Shown here: positions 7,172 through 13,923 of the stretch, one piece after another
Layout of the letters: each line of letters opens with the position of its first letter
Numbering within the stretch: the stretch's first letter is position 1
NCBI GenBank assembly: GCA_005882155.1
Contig: VBCQ01000024.1
Span: 1-20,016 of the forward strand
DNA from: Betaproteobacteria bacterium
Lineage (GTDB): Bacteria; Pseudomonadota; Gammaproteobacteria; Burkholderiales; Burkholderiaceae_C
Length of the DNA: 20,016 nt
Reading direction: 5' to 3'
The notes under the pieces: model-generated
The model's input: only the letters and a program-made list of their open reading frames with translations
The model's database searches: none
Told to the model about the DNA's origin: nothing
Translations under genes and position numbers: made by a program

Positions 7172-8137
7172 ATGACCCTGCACCGCCGCACCTGGCTCGT
7201 TTACGCTGCCGCACTCTCACTGGCCGCGCCCGCGTTCGCCCAGAAGTATCCCGAGAAGCCGATCACTTTCATCGTGCCGTTTGCTGCCGGCAGCGCCACC
7301 GACCAGCTGGCGCGCGCGCTGGGTCAATCGGTCAGCGCCGACACCAAGCAACCGGTGATCGTCGACAACAAGGCCGGCGCGAGCGGCATGCTCGCAGCCC
7401 AAGCGGCGGCGAAGGCCGCGCCCGACGGCTACACGGTACTGATCAGTACCAACACCACGCACGCCGCGAACGAGCATCTGTTCAAGAAACTGTCGTACGA
7501 CCCGGTGAAAGACTTCGCGCCGCTCACTGCGCTTGGCAAGGGCGGCCAAGTGCTGGTGGTGCACGTGAACTCGCCGTACAAGAGCGTTGCCGATCTGCTC
7601 GCGAAGGCGCGCAAGGATCCCGGCAAGCTGAGCTTCGGTAGCGGCAGCTCGTCGAGCCGCGTCGCGGGCGAGCTGTTCAAGCAGATGTCGCACACCGACA
7701 TCCTGCATGTGCCCTACAAGAGCAACCCGCAGGCAGTCACCGATCTGCTGGGTGGCCAGATCGACCTGATGATCACCGACACCGCCACCGGCCTGCCGCA
7801 GATCAAGGGCGGCAAGCTGCGTGCGCTCGGCGTGTCGACGCTGAAGCGATCGGCCCTGTTGCCCGACGTGCCGACGATCGACGAGGCCGGCGTGAAGGGC
7901 TACGAGATGAGCTACTGGTTCGCCGCCTACGTGCCCGCCGGCACGCCGGCACCGGTGGTGCAGCGCCTGCACGACCTGCTCGTTGCCGGCGCGCGCGGCG
8001 CCGCGGCCACGGCCTTCTTCGAATCGACGGGCTCCGAAGCCTTCACGACGACGCCCGAAGGCCTCTCGAAGTTCCAGCACGACGAAGCGCAGAAGTGGGG
8101 GCGAATCATCAAGGCCGCCGGCATCGAGCCGGAATAG
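7172..8137 (+). CDS. Bug-family (TctC) periplasmic solute-binding protein
   Basis: The 321-residue protein is typical in length for the Bug/TctC receptors that are greatly expanded in Burkholderiales. A signal peptide (basic start, hydrophobic core, cleavage around Ala-Phe-Ala-Gln at 21-24) is followed by YPEKPITFIVPFAAGSATDQLAR, the family's first beta-strand and ligand loop. Further markers are VDNKAGASGMLAAQAAAKAAPDGYT, HVPYKSNPQAVTDLLGGQIDLM and the second ligand loop around PQIKGGKLRALGV. These receptors deliver carboxylates or related small acids to tripartite (TctAB) permeases, or act as sensors. No tctA or tctB is present here, so it is an orphan receptor as most Bug proteins are. GGAG at 7163-7166 sets the start. 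Its place behind the AtuA pair suggests it captures their substrate or a precursor. Confidence 0.92.
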   Translation: MTLHRRTWLVYAAALSLAAPAFAQKYPEKPITFIVPFAAGSATDQLARALGQSVSADTKQPVIVDNKAGASGMLAAQAAAKAAPDGYTVLISTNTTHAANEHLFKKLSYDPVKDFAPLTALGKGGQVLVVHVNSPYKSVADLLAKARKDPGKLSFGSGSSSSRVAGELFKQMSHTDILHVPYKSNPQAVTDLLGGQIDLMITDTATGLPQIKGGKLRALGVSTLKRSALLPDVPTIDEAGVKGYEMSYWFAAYVPAGTPAPVVQRLHDLLVAGARGAAATAFFESTGSEAFTTTPEGLSKFQHDEAQKWGRIIKAAGIEPE

Positions 8138-8163
8138 ATCACTGATTCGGTGGGACCCGCGAC

Positions 8164-8187
8164 GCCGGGATCGGCGAAAATCCCGGC
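8164..8187 (+). promoter_or_regulatory. Perfect hairpin abutting the rimO start codon; possible leaderless promoter
   Basis: GCCGGGAT (8164-8171) and ATCCCGGC (8180-8187) pair perfectly around an eight-base loop, ending on the base before the ATG. No ribosome site is visible. The segment GAAAAT (8176-8181) is placed as a -10 would be for transcription starting at the A of the start codon. Either the hairpin shapes initiation on a longer mRNA, or rimO is leaderless and the dyad is incidental. Confidence 0.35.
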
Positions 8188-9573
8188 ATGACACAAGACA
8201 CACTGGCCGCGGGCAGCGCCGCGCCGAAGATCGGCTTCGTCTCGCTCGGTTGCCCGAAGGCGCTGACCGATTCCGAGCTCATCCTCACCCAATTGCGCGC
8301 CGAGGGCTACGACACCTCGAAGAGCTTCGCCGGCGCCGACCTGGTGATCGTCAACACCTGCGGCTTCATCGACGACGCGGTCAAGGAAAGCTTGGACACG
8401 ATCGGCGAGGCGCTCGCTGAGAACGGCAAGGTCATCGTCACCGGTTGTCTGGGCGCGAAGGCAGGCGAGGGCGGCGGCAACCTCGTGCGGCAGATGCACC
8501 CGAGCGTGCTTGCCGTCACCGGCCCGCATGCGACGCACGAGGTGATGGACGCGGTGCACCTGCACAGCCCGAAGCCGCACGACCCGTTCATCGACCTCGT
8601 GCCGAAGCAAGGCGTCAAGCTCACGCCCAAGCACTACGCGTACCTGAAGATCAGCGAAGGCTGCAACCACCGCTGCTCGTTCTGCATCATCCCGAGCATG
8701 CGCGGCGACCTCGTGTCGCGGCCGATCGGCGATGTGCTCTGCGAGGCGCAAAGTCTGTTCGAAGCCGGCGTCAAGGAGTTGCTCGTCATCAGCCAGGACA
8801 CCAGCGCGTACGGCGTCGACCTGAAGTACCGCACCGGCTTCTGGGACGGCAAGCCGGTGAAGACGCGGATGCTCGAGCTGTGCCAGCAGCTCGGTGAACT
8901 GGCCGCGCAATTCGGCGCCTGGGTGCGGCTGCACTACGTCTACCCGTATCCGCATGTCGACGAGATCCTGCCGCTGATGGCGCAGGGGCTGGTGCTGCCG
9001 TACCTCGACGTGCCGTTCCAGCATTCGCATCCGGCCGTGTTGAAGCGCATGAAGCGGCCGGCGAGCGGCGAGAAGAATCTCGATCGCCTGCAGCGCTGGC
9101 GCGAGATCTGCCCCGAGATCGTCGTTCGCAGCACCTTCATCGCGGGGTTTCCCGGCGAGACCGAAGACGAGTTCGAGCATCTGCTGGCGTTCATGCGCGA
9201 GGCGCGAATCGATCGCGCCGGCTGCTTTGCTTATTCAGCGGTGCCCGGCGCGACGGCCAACGAGCTGCCCGGCATGTTGCCGGCCGAGTTGCGTGAAGAG
9301 CGGCGCGCCCGCTTCATGGCAGTGGCCGAGGAGATGTCGACCGCCAAGCTGCGCGAACGAGTCGGCGCGACGATGCAGGTGCTCGTCGACTCGGCCCCCG
9401 CACTCGGCCGCAAGGGCGGCGTCGGCCGCTCGTACGCCGACGCGCCGGAGATCGACGGCAGCGTGAAGCTGCTGCCGCCGGAGAAAGCGTCGAAGACGCT
9501 GAAGGTCGGCGAGTTCACGCGTGCACGAATCATCGGCACGCAGGGGCACGACCTGGTCGCGATGCCGATTTAG
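8188..9573 (+). CDS. rimO: Ribosomal protein S12 methylthiotransferase RimO
   Basis: The 461-residue radical-SAM methylthiotransferase adds a methylthio group to the conserved Asp of ribosomal protein S12. The N-terminal UPF0004 domain supplies three cluster ligands (Cys22 in SLGCPKALTDSE, Cys58 in VNTCGFI, Cys87 in VTGCLGA). The radical-SAM centre is CxxxCxxC at Cys159, Cys163 and Cys166 in EGCNHRCSFCIIPSMRG. A C-terminal TRAM domain (about 385-461) follows. SLGCPKA and the HRCSFCIIP context favour RimO over the tRNA enzyme MiaB. The length is slightly above usual because of a 13-residue polar N-terminal extension. It is separate from the Bug gene by 50 bases and ends at a repeat-derived terminator facing the patatin gene. 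Confidence 0.96.
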   Translation: MTQDTLAAGSAAPKIGFVSLGCPKALTDSELILTQLRAEGYDTSKSFAGADLVIVNTCGFIDDAVKESLDTIGEALAENGKVIVTGCLGAKAGEGGGNLVRQMHPSVLAVTGPHATHEVMDAVHLHSPKPHDPFIDLVPKQGVKLTPKHYAYLKISEGCNHRCSFCIIPSMRGDLVSRPIGDVLCEAQSLFEAGVKELLVISQDTSAYGVDLKYRTGFWDGKPVKTRMLELCQQLGELAAQFGAWVRLHYVYPYPHVDEILPLMAQGLVLPYLDVPFQHSHPAVLKRMKRPASGEKNLDRLQRWREICPEIVVRSTFIAGFPGETEDEFEHLLAFMREARIDRAGCFAYSAVPGATANELPGMLPAELREERRARFMAVAEEMSTAKLRERVGATMQVLVDSAPALGRKGGVGRSYADAPEIDGSVKLLPPEKASKTLKVGEFTRARIIGTQGHDLVAMPI

Positions 9574-9590
9574 GCTCAATACGGTGAATG

Positions 9591-9687
9591 CCGTTCGCCC
9601 TGAGCCTGTCGAAGGGCCTGAGTTATCGAAGGGCTCGGCCCAAGCCGGCGCGCAGGCTTCGATACCTCAGCCCGAACGGAATTTTTT
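9591..9687 (+). terminator. Repeat-derived long inverted repeat with T run, after rimO
   Basis: Two copies of a CCCTGAGCCTGTCGAAG-type repeat face each other. The left arm starts CCGTTCG at 9591 and the right arm ends CGAACGG at 9679; about 25 bases per arm pair with a few mismatches. AATTTTTT follows immediately (9680-9687). This is the dispersed GC-rich palindromic repeat family common in proteobacterial genomes and usually found between converging genes, as here. The arrangement should work as a terminator for rimO. The left half contains a short direct repeat, TCGAAGGGC, twice. Confidence 0.75.
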
Positions 9688-9699
9688 GAGTGCGGAGAA

Positions 9700-10854
9700 T
9701 CAACGCGACTCCAAGGTATGCACGATCACGCCTTCCATCGGGTCGACCGGCGCTTGCCATGGTGAGCGCTCGATCATTTGCAGCGTGTCGCGATAGCCCG
9801 CTTGCCAGCGCGCGCGCACGCCGGCGGTGCTGAAGTCGATGTCTTTCGTGTGATCCTCGCCGTCGAGGCGCGGCGCGACCAGATGCGCGACGTGCATCGT
9901 CGTGCCGCAGCCCCATGACGACAGCTCCTTCACTTGCGCATCGGCGCGCTTGCTCGCGGGGATCTGCTGTGTCAGCTCGCGGATCACATGGCGCAGGTGG
10001 TGAATCTGCTTCTGCTTCGCGATGTGGCTGTCGGCGCGGCTCGCGAACTGGATGTCCTTTTGTCGGCCCATCACCTGCCAGATCGACTCGGGCTCGTCGC
10101 CCGTCTGGTGCCAGACGTTGACAGCGAAGATCACCGAGTCGCGCCGCGGATGGTCCTCGAGCACGGCTTCGATCGGCGTGTTCGAGTAGATGCCGCCGTC
10201 CCAATACGGCTCGCCGTCGATTCGCACTGCCGGGAACGCCGGCGGCAACGCGCCGGACGCCATCACATGGTCGACGCACAGCGGCGCTTCGCGGCTGTCG
10301 AAGTAACGCATCGCGCCGCTGCGCGCGTTGACGGCGCCCACCGTCAAGCGCGTCCCGCACTCGCCGATGTGGGCGAAGTCGACCAGCGAGTTCAGCGTGT
10401 CGCGCAACGGTGCGGTGCTGTAGTAAGCCGCCGACTCGACGCCCACGCTCGCATGTGCGCCGCGCAGCGCCGCGAGGTTCGGGGTGAAGAAAGCCGGGAT
10501 GCCGCGCGTCATCGTGTTCATGTTGGAGAGCATCGCGCCGATGCCGAACCAGGCGAATGGGCCGGCAGGAATCTGCTGCTCCATGTGGTCCCAGAACGCG
10601 TGCAGTCGGGCCAGGCGATCCTCGGCCTTGTTGCCGGCGATCAGCGCCGCATTGATCGCGCCGATCGACGTGCCGATGACCCAGTCGGGCTCGATGCCGG
10701 CCTCGTGCAAGGCTTGGTAGACGCCGACCTGGTACGCACCGAGCGCGCCGCCGCCTTGCAGAACGAGGACGACTTGCCCGGGCAGACTCGCACGCGCCGC
10801 GCTCGTCGCGGGTCGGGCTTGCTTGACAGCGCGGCGATGGGTGTTGGCGTTCAT
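9700..10854 (-). CDS. Patatin-like phospholipase with DUF3734-type C-terminal half
   Basis: The 384-residue protein has the complete patatin catalytic set: the oxyanion loop QGGGALGAY (33-41), the nucleophile elbow GTSIG with Ser63, and the dyad aspartate in DGG (Asp219). The remaining 150 residues (EDHPRRDSVIFAVNVWHQ onward, with KQIHHLRHVIRELTQQIP) match the extended C-terminal region of the DUF3734 patatins. These are acyl hydrolases or phospholipases. Homologues often sit beside 3-hydroxybutyrate dehydrogenase in PHB-making bacteria, as here, where it begins 22 bases after bdhA. That suggests a role on the granule surface or in releasing hydroxybutyrate, but this is inference. I prefer the ATG at 10854 over a TTG at 10872. 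No signal peptide is apparent. Confidence 0.9.
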   Translation of the reverse strand: MNANTHRRAVKQARPATSAARASLPGQVVLVLQGGGALGAYQVGVYQALHEAGIEPDWVIGTSIGAINAALIAGNKAEDRLARLHAFWDHMEQQIPAGPFAWFGIGAMLSNMNTMTRGIPAFFTPNLAALRGAHASVGVESAAYYSTAPLRDTLNSLVDFAHIGECGTRLTVGAVNARSGAMRYFDSREAPLCVDHVMASGALPPAFPAVRIDGEPYWDGGIYSNTPIEAVLEDHPRRDSVIFAVNVWHQTGDEPESIWQVMGRQKDIQFASRADSHIAKQKQIHHLRHVIRELTQQIPASKRADAQVKELSSWGCGTTMHVAHLVAPRLDGEDHTKDIDFSTAGVRARWQAGYRDTLQMIERSPWQAPVDPMEGVIVHTLESR

Positions 10855-10876
10855 GGCGTTGGCTTTCTTCAATGCT

Positions 10877-11659
10877 TCAATGCGCGGTCCATCCGCCTTC
10901 GATCGGCAACACCGCGCCCGTGATCGATGCGGCGTCGGCCGAGCACAAGAACGCAGTGAAGGCGGCGACCTGCTCGACGGTGACGAATTTCTTCGTCGGC
11001 TGCGCCGCCAGCAGCACGTCGCGAACGACCTGCTCTTCGCTGATGCCGCGTGCCTTCGCGGTGTCGGGAATCTGCTGCTCGACGAGCGGCGTCAGCACAT
11101 AGCCCGGGCACAGCGCGTTGACGGTGATGCCGAGCTCGGCGACCTCGAGCGCCACCGACTTCGTGAAGCCGGCAATGCCATGCTTGGCCGCGACGTACGC
11201 CGACTTGTAGGGGCTCGCCACCAGCGCATGCGCCGACGCGATGTTGACGATGCGCCCGAAGCCTTGCTTCTTCATCGCGGGCAGCGCAAGCCGCACTGTG
11301 TGGAACGCCGCCGACAGGTTGATCGCGAGGATCGCGTTCCATTTGTCGAGCGGAAACTCGTCGACCGGCGCCACATGCTGGATGCCGGCGTTGTTGACGA
11401 GCAGGTCGATGCGGCCGAAGCGATCGAGCGCGCGCGCCATCATCTGCTCGATCGCATGCGGCTGCGTCATATCGGCGCCGTCGTAGCGAACGTCGACGCC
11501 GCAGCTTTCGGCAATCTGCGCGCGCAGCGTTGCGATCTGTGCCGGGTCGCCGAAGCCGTTAAGCACGATGTTGGCGCCGCCGGCGGCGAGCTTGCGCGCG
11601 ATGCCGAGTCCAATGCCCGAAGTCGAGCCGGTGATCAATGCGGTTTGGCCGGTGAACAT
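10877..11659 (-). CDS. bdhA: D-3-hydroxybutyrate dehydrogenase
   Basis: This 260-residue short-chain dehydrogenase converts D-3-hydroxybutyrate and NAD+ to acetoacetate, the step after PHB depolymerisation. The Rossmann motif TGSTSGIG (10-17), NNAG (89-92) and the catalytic Ser142, Tyr155 and Lys159 are in place. Substrate-pocket residues known from the bacterial enzymes also match: Gln94, His144, Lys152, Gln196 and Trp257, in the EGGWTAH ending characteristic of this enzyme; position 187 is Tyr, where Trp is often found. The start at 11659 is backed by a GAGGAG ribosome site. The gene heads a two-gene unit with the patatin and is divergent from the metC-like gene by 84 bases. Confidence 0.94.
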   Translation of the reverse strand: MFTGQTALITGSTSGIGLGIARKLAAGGANIVLNGFGDPAQIATLRAQIAESCGVDVRYDGADMTQPHAIEQMMARALDRFGRIDLLVNNAGIQHVAPVDEFPLDKWNAILAINLSAAFHTVRLALPAMKKQGFGRIVNIASAHALVASPYKSAYVAAKHGIAGFTKSVALEVAELGITVNALCPGYVLTPLVEQQIPDTAKARGISEEQVVRDVLLAAQPTKKFVTVEQVAAFTAFLCSADAASITGAVLPIEGGWTAH

Positions 11660-11731
11660 GACGTGTCTCCTCGTGGGTGGGGCAGGGCGTGCAGCTTCAG
11701 TCGGGCAGCGGCGCCGTTCCTTACGCCGGTC

Positions 11732-11737
11732 TACACT
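11732..11737 (+). promoter_or_regulatory. -10-like hexamer six bases before the metC-like start (leaderless candidate)
   Basis: TACACT ends six bases before the ATG at 11744, the distance at which transcription would begin on the start codon itself. No ribosome site is present. The -35 position is poor. Confidence 0.3.
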
Positions 11738-11743
11738 CGTTCG

Positions 11744-12913
11744 ATGCCATCCAAGACCACGTCGCTGATCCACCATCCCTATGCGCCGCCGGCGGGCTTT
11801 TCCGCACCGCAACCCGGCGTGCACAAGGCCTCGACGGTGATCTTTCCCAACACCGCGACGATGCGCGCGCGCAATTGGAGAGACAAGAGCGGCTACACCT
11901 ACGGGCTGCACGGCACGCCCACCACCTTCACCCTCGAGCAGCGCATCGCGACGCTCGAGGGCGGGCTGCACACGCTGCTGTTGCCGAGCGGGCTGGCAGC
12001 GATCGCGCTCGTCGATATGGCGCTGCTGAAGTCGGGCGACGAGCTGCTGATTCCGGACAACGCCTACGGCCCGAGCAAGGAGCTGGCGCGCAACGAGCTC
12101 AAGCGCTGGGGTATCAGCCACCGCTTCTACGACGCGATGGATCCGCAGTCGCTCGCGTCAGCGATGAGCCCGGCGACCAAGCTCGTGTGGCTCGAAGCGC
12201 CCGGCTCGGTGACGATGGAGTTCCCAGACCTGGCGGCGCTCGTACAGCTCGCGCAATCGCGCGACGTACTGACCGCGCTCGACAACACCTGGGGCGCGGG
12301 GATCGCGTTCAACCCCTTCGAGCTGGGAGTCGATATCTCGATGCAGGCCCTCACCAAGTACGCCTCGGGCGGCGGCGACGTGCTGATGGGATCGGTGACG
12401 ACGCGCGACGAGGCCTTGTATGCGCGGCTCAAGCTGACCCACATGCACATCGGCTTCGGCGTCGCGGCCAACGACGCCGAGCTGGTGCTGCGCTCGTTGC
12501 CGACGCTTGCCGTGCGCTATGCCGCGCAAGACCGTGTCGGGCGAACGCTCGCGCAATGGTGGGCGCAACGGCGCGAGGTGGTGCAGGTACTGCATCCGGC
12601 GCTCGCCGCGTCGCCGGGACATGCGCAGTGGAGCGAGCTGAGCGGCTCGGCCGCTGGGCTCTTCTCGGTGGTGTTCGACGAGCGCTACAGCGCCGAGCAG
12701 GTCGACGCGTTCGTCGATGCGTTGAAGGTCTTCAAGATCGGCTACTCGTGGGCCGGACCGGTGAGCCTCGTCGTGCCTTACGACCTGGCGGCAATTCGCA
12801 GCAAGCCGGCGTGGCGCGGCGCGCTGGTGCGTTTCTCGATGGGTCTCGAAGCGGTCGACGACTTGATCGCCGATTGCGAACAGGCGCTCGCAAAGCTCAG
12901 CTCTTCGCGCTGA
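11744..12913 (+). CDS. metC: Cystathionine beta-lyase (Cys/Met metabolism PLP enzyme)
   Basis: The 389-residue cytoplasmic, PLP-dependent enzyme belongs to the trans-sulfuration family. As cystathionine beta-lyase it would cleave cystathionine to homocysteine, pyruvate and ammonia on the way to methionine. Visible markers are YGLHGTPTTFTLEQ (cofactor and subunit contact), LLPSGLAAIAL, DNAYGP, the aspartate in LDNTWGAG (Asp180), the Schiff-base lysine in QALTKYASGGGDVLMG (Lys205), and FSMGLEAVDDLIAD near the end. The Tyr-x-Arg that usually reaches the PLP phosphate reads Tyr-Gly-Leu-His here, a variant I recall for this proteobacterial MetC subgroup. The general family is certain; the exact choice between beta-lyase and a related lyase is likely but not proven. 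It is divergent from bdhA and converges on smpB. Confidence 0.87.
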   Translation: MPSKTTSLIHHPYAPPAGFSAPQPGVHKASTVIFPNTATMRARNWRDKSGYTYGLHGTPTTFTLEQRIATLEGGLHTLLLPSGLAAIALVDMALLKSGDELLIPDNAYGPSKELARNELKRWGISHRFYDAMDPQSLASAMSPATKLVWLEAPGSVTMEFPDLAALVQLAQSRDVLTALDNTWGAGIAFNPFELGVDISMQALTKYASGGGDVLMGSVTTRDEALYARLKLTHMHIGFGVAANDAELVLRSLPTLAVRYAAQDRVGRTLAQWWAQRREVVQVLHPALAASPGHAQWSELSGSAAGLFSVVFDERYSAEQVDAFVDALKVFKIGYSWAGPVSLVVPYDLAAIRSKPAWRGALVRFSMGLEAVDDLIADCEQALAKLSSSR

Positions 12914-12944
12914 CCTTGTGCCGCATCAGGCGACCCTTGTGCGC
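12897..12944 (-). repeat. Decayed second copy of the SmpB C-terminal codons
   Basis: Read on the minus strand, this stretch encodes HKGRLMRHKVSAKS followed by TGA. The true SmpB tail, ending 33 bases upstream in that direction, contains KGRLMRHKVSS. The two segments (12912-12940 and 12998-13026) match at 23 of 29 bases, and within the shared nine codons every difference is synonymous. The copy lies after the smpB stop in another frame and overlaps the last bases of the metC-like gene. It is probably the old 3' end of smpB, or a partial duplication. Confidence 0.65.
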
Positions 12945-12976
12945 TGCGCGCGAAAGAGCCGTCGCGGCCGCGCCGC

Positions 12977-13441
12977 TCAGTCCTTCGGACCTGATGAGAC
13001 TTTGTGTCTCATCAGTCGGCCCTTTTCGCGTTCCCAGTCTTTCTTCTTCTCGGTATCCCGCTTGTCGTGCTGCGCCTTACCTTTGGCGAGCGCAATCTCG
13101 GCCTTCACGCGGCCGCCCTTGTAGTGCAAATCGAGCGGCACGAGGGTGAAGCCTTTCTGCTCGACCTTGCCGATCAAGCGGCGGATCTCTTCCTTGTGCA
13201 TCATTAGCTTTTTAGTGCGATCGGCTTCGGGCGTGACGTGGGTCGATGCGCTGCGCAGCGCATTGATCCGGCAGCCGATCAGGTACAGCTCGCCGTCGCG
13301 GATCACGACGTAGCCGTCGGTGAGCTGGACCTGGCCGGCGCGAACGGCCTTGATCTCCCAGCCCTGCAGCACCATGCCGGCTTCGAAGCGCTCTTCGATG
13401 TGATAGTCGAACCGCGCGCGGCGGTTCTCTGCGATGGGCAT
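12977..13441 (-). CDS. smpB: SsrA-binding protein SmpB
   Basis: The 154-residue protein partners tmRNA in rescuing stalled ribosomes. It shows the SmpB pattern throughout: IAENRRARFDYHIEERFEAGMVLQGWEIKAVRAGQVQL, GYVVIRDGELYLIGCRIN, STHVTPEADRTKKLMMHKEEI, and LAKGKAQHDKRDTEKKKDWEREKGRLM. The basic C-terminal tail that enters the ribosomal decoding region is present but ends with an odd SSGPKD. I take ATG 13441 (MPIAENRRARF) as the start; the frame can be extended to a TTG at 13465, but relatives begin at the former. The tail codons contain a perfect 10-bp palindrome, and a relic of the same tail lies just beyond the stop. It is divergent from ratA by 41 bases. Confidence 0.95.
   Translation of the reverse strand: MPIAENRRARFDYHIEERFEAGMVLQGWEIKAVRAGQVQLTDGYVVIRDGELYLIGCRINALRSASTHVTPEADRTKKLMMHKEEIRRLIGKVEQKGFTLVPLDLHYKGGRVKAEIALAKGKAQHDKRDTEKKKDWEREKGRLMRHKVSSGPKD
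12991..13015. repeat. Perfect 10-bp inverted repeat inside the smpB 3' coding end
   Basis: CTGATGAGAC (12991-13000) and GTCTCATCAG (13006-13015) are exact reverse complements with a five-base loop. A smaller GTCC/GGAC hairpin (12980-12990) abuts it. No T run follows on either strand, so it is not a standard intrinsic terminator, though it may slow transcription where smpB meets the metC-like gene. Confidence 0.8.
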
Positions 13442-13465
13442 GGTCGTCGCGCGCGATGCGCTCAA

Positions 13466-13471
13466 TACAAT
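13466..13471 (+). promoter_or_regulatory. -10-like hexamer for ratA in the smpB/ratA intergenic region
   Basis: TACAAT lies eleven bases before the ratA ATG, so the mRNA leader would be only about five bases and there is no ribosome site. The whole divergent gap is 41 bases, so the smpB promoter must overlap it. The -35 position is not convincing. Confidence 0.4.
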
Positions 13472-13482
13472 CGAGTCATTGT

Positions 13483-13923
13483 ATGAAGCACGTCAAGAAG
13501 TCCGTCCTGCTCTGGTACTCGCCGCATGAGATGTACGCGCTGGTGACTGCGGTGGCGGACTATCCGAAGTTCCTGCCCTGGTGCGAGCGTGCCGAAGTGC
13601 TCGAGCAGCACGACGGCGGCATGACGGCGCGACTGCATCTCTCGTACGCTGGCGTGCGCCACGCGTTCACCACGCGCAACGAGCATCAGACCGACCGCTC
13701 GGTCGTCATCGGCCTGCTCGACGGCCCGTTCTCGAAGCTCGACGGCACGTGGCTCTTTATTCCGCTCGGGCAGCAGCAGGCGTGCAAGATCGAATTCGAC
13801 ATGCGCTACGGTTTCGCGAACGGTGCGCTCGAAGCGGTGGTGAGCCCGGTGTTCGATCGGATCGCCAACACCTTCGTCGACTCATTCGTCAAACGCGCCG
13901 AGCAGGTGTATGGACCGCGCTGA
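13483..13923 (+). CDS. ratA: RatA / Coq10-like START-domain protein
   Basis: The 146-residue protein belongs to the RatA (formerly YfjG, UPF0083) branch of the START/oligoketide cyclase family. MKHVKKSVLLWYSPHEMYALVTAVADYPKFLPWCERAEVL and LDGTWLFIPLGQQQACKIEFDMRYGFAN carry the family pattern, including the Tyr-Pro-x-Phe-Leu-Pro-Trp-Cys motif. In E. coli RatA overexpression blocks 70S ribosome association, while homologues of Coq10 bind ubiquinone or its precursors, so the native role may be respiratory lipid handling rather than toxicity. The gene is followed, with a 14-base overlap, by rnfH, as in many proteobacteria, and sits opposite smpB. The start at 13483 gives the conserved N-terminus. 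Confidence 0.92.
   Translation: MKHVKKSVLLWYSPHEMYALVTAVADYPKFLPWCERAEVLEQHDGGMTARLHLSYAGVRHAFTTRNEHQTDRSVVIGLLDGPFSKLDGTWLFIPLGQQQACKIEFDMRYGFANGALEAVVSPVFDRIANTFVDSFVKRAEQVYGPR

Noticed and set aside
10823..11743. A long upstream extension of the metC-like frame, across bdhA.
   Set aside because: The extension is antisense to bdhA and low-complexity; the conserved lyase sequence begins at 11744.
13463..13465. TTG at 13465 as the smpB start.
   Set aside because: The ATG at 13441 gives the usual family N-terminus. The longer form would overlap the ratA promoter region and has an atypical start codon.
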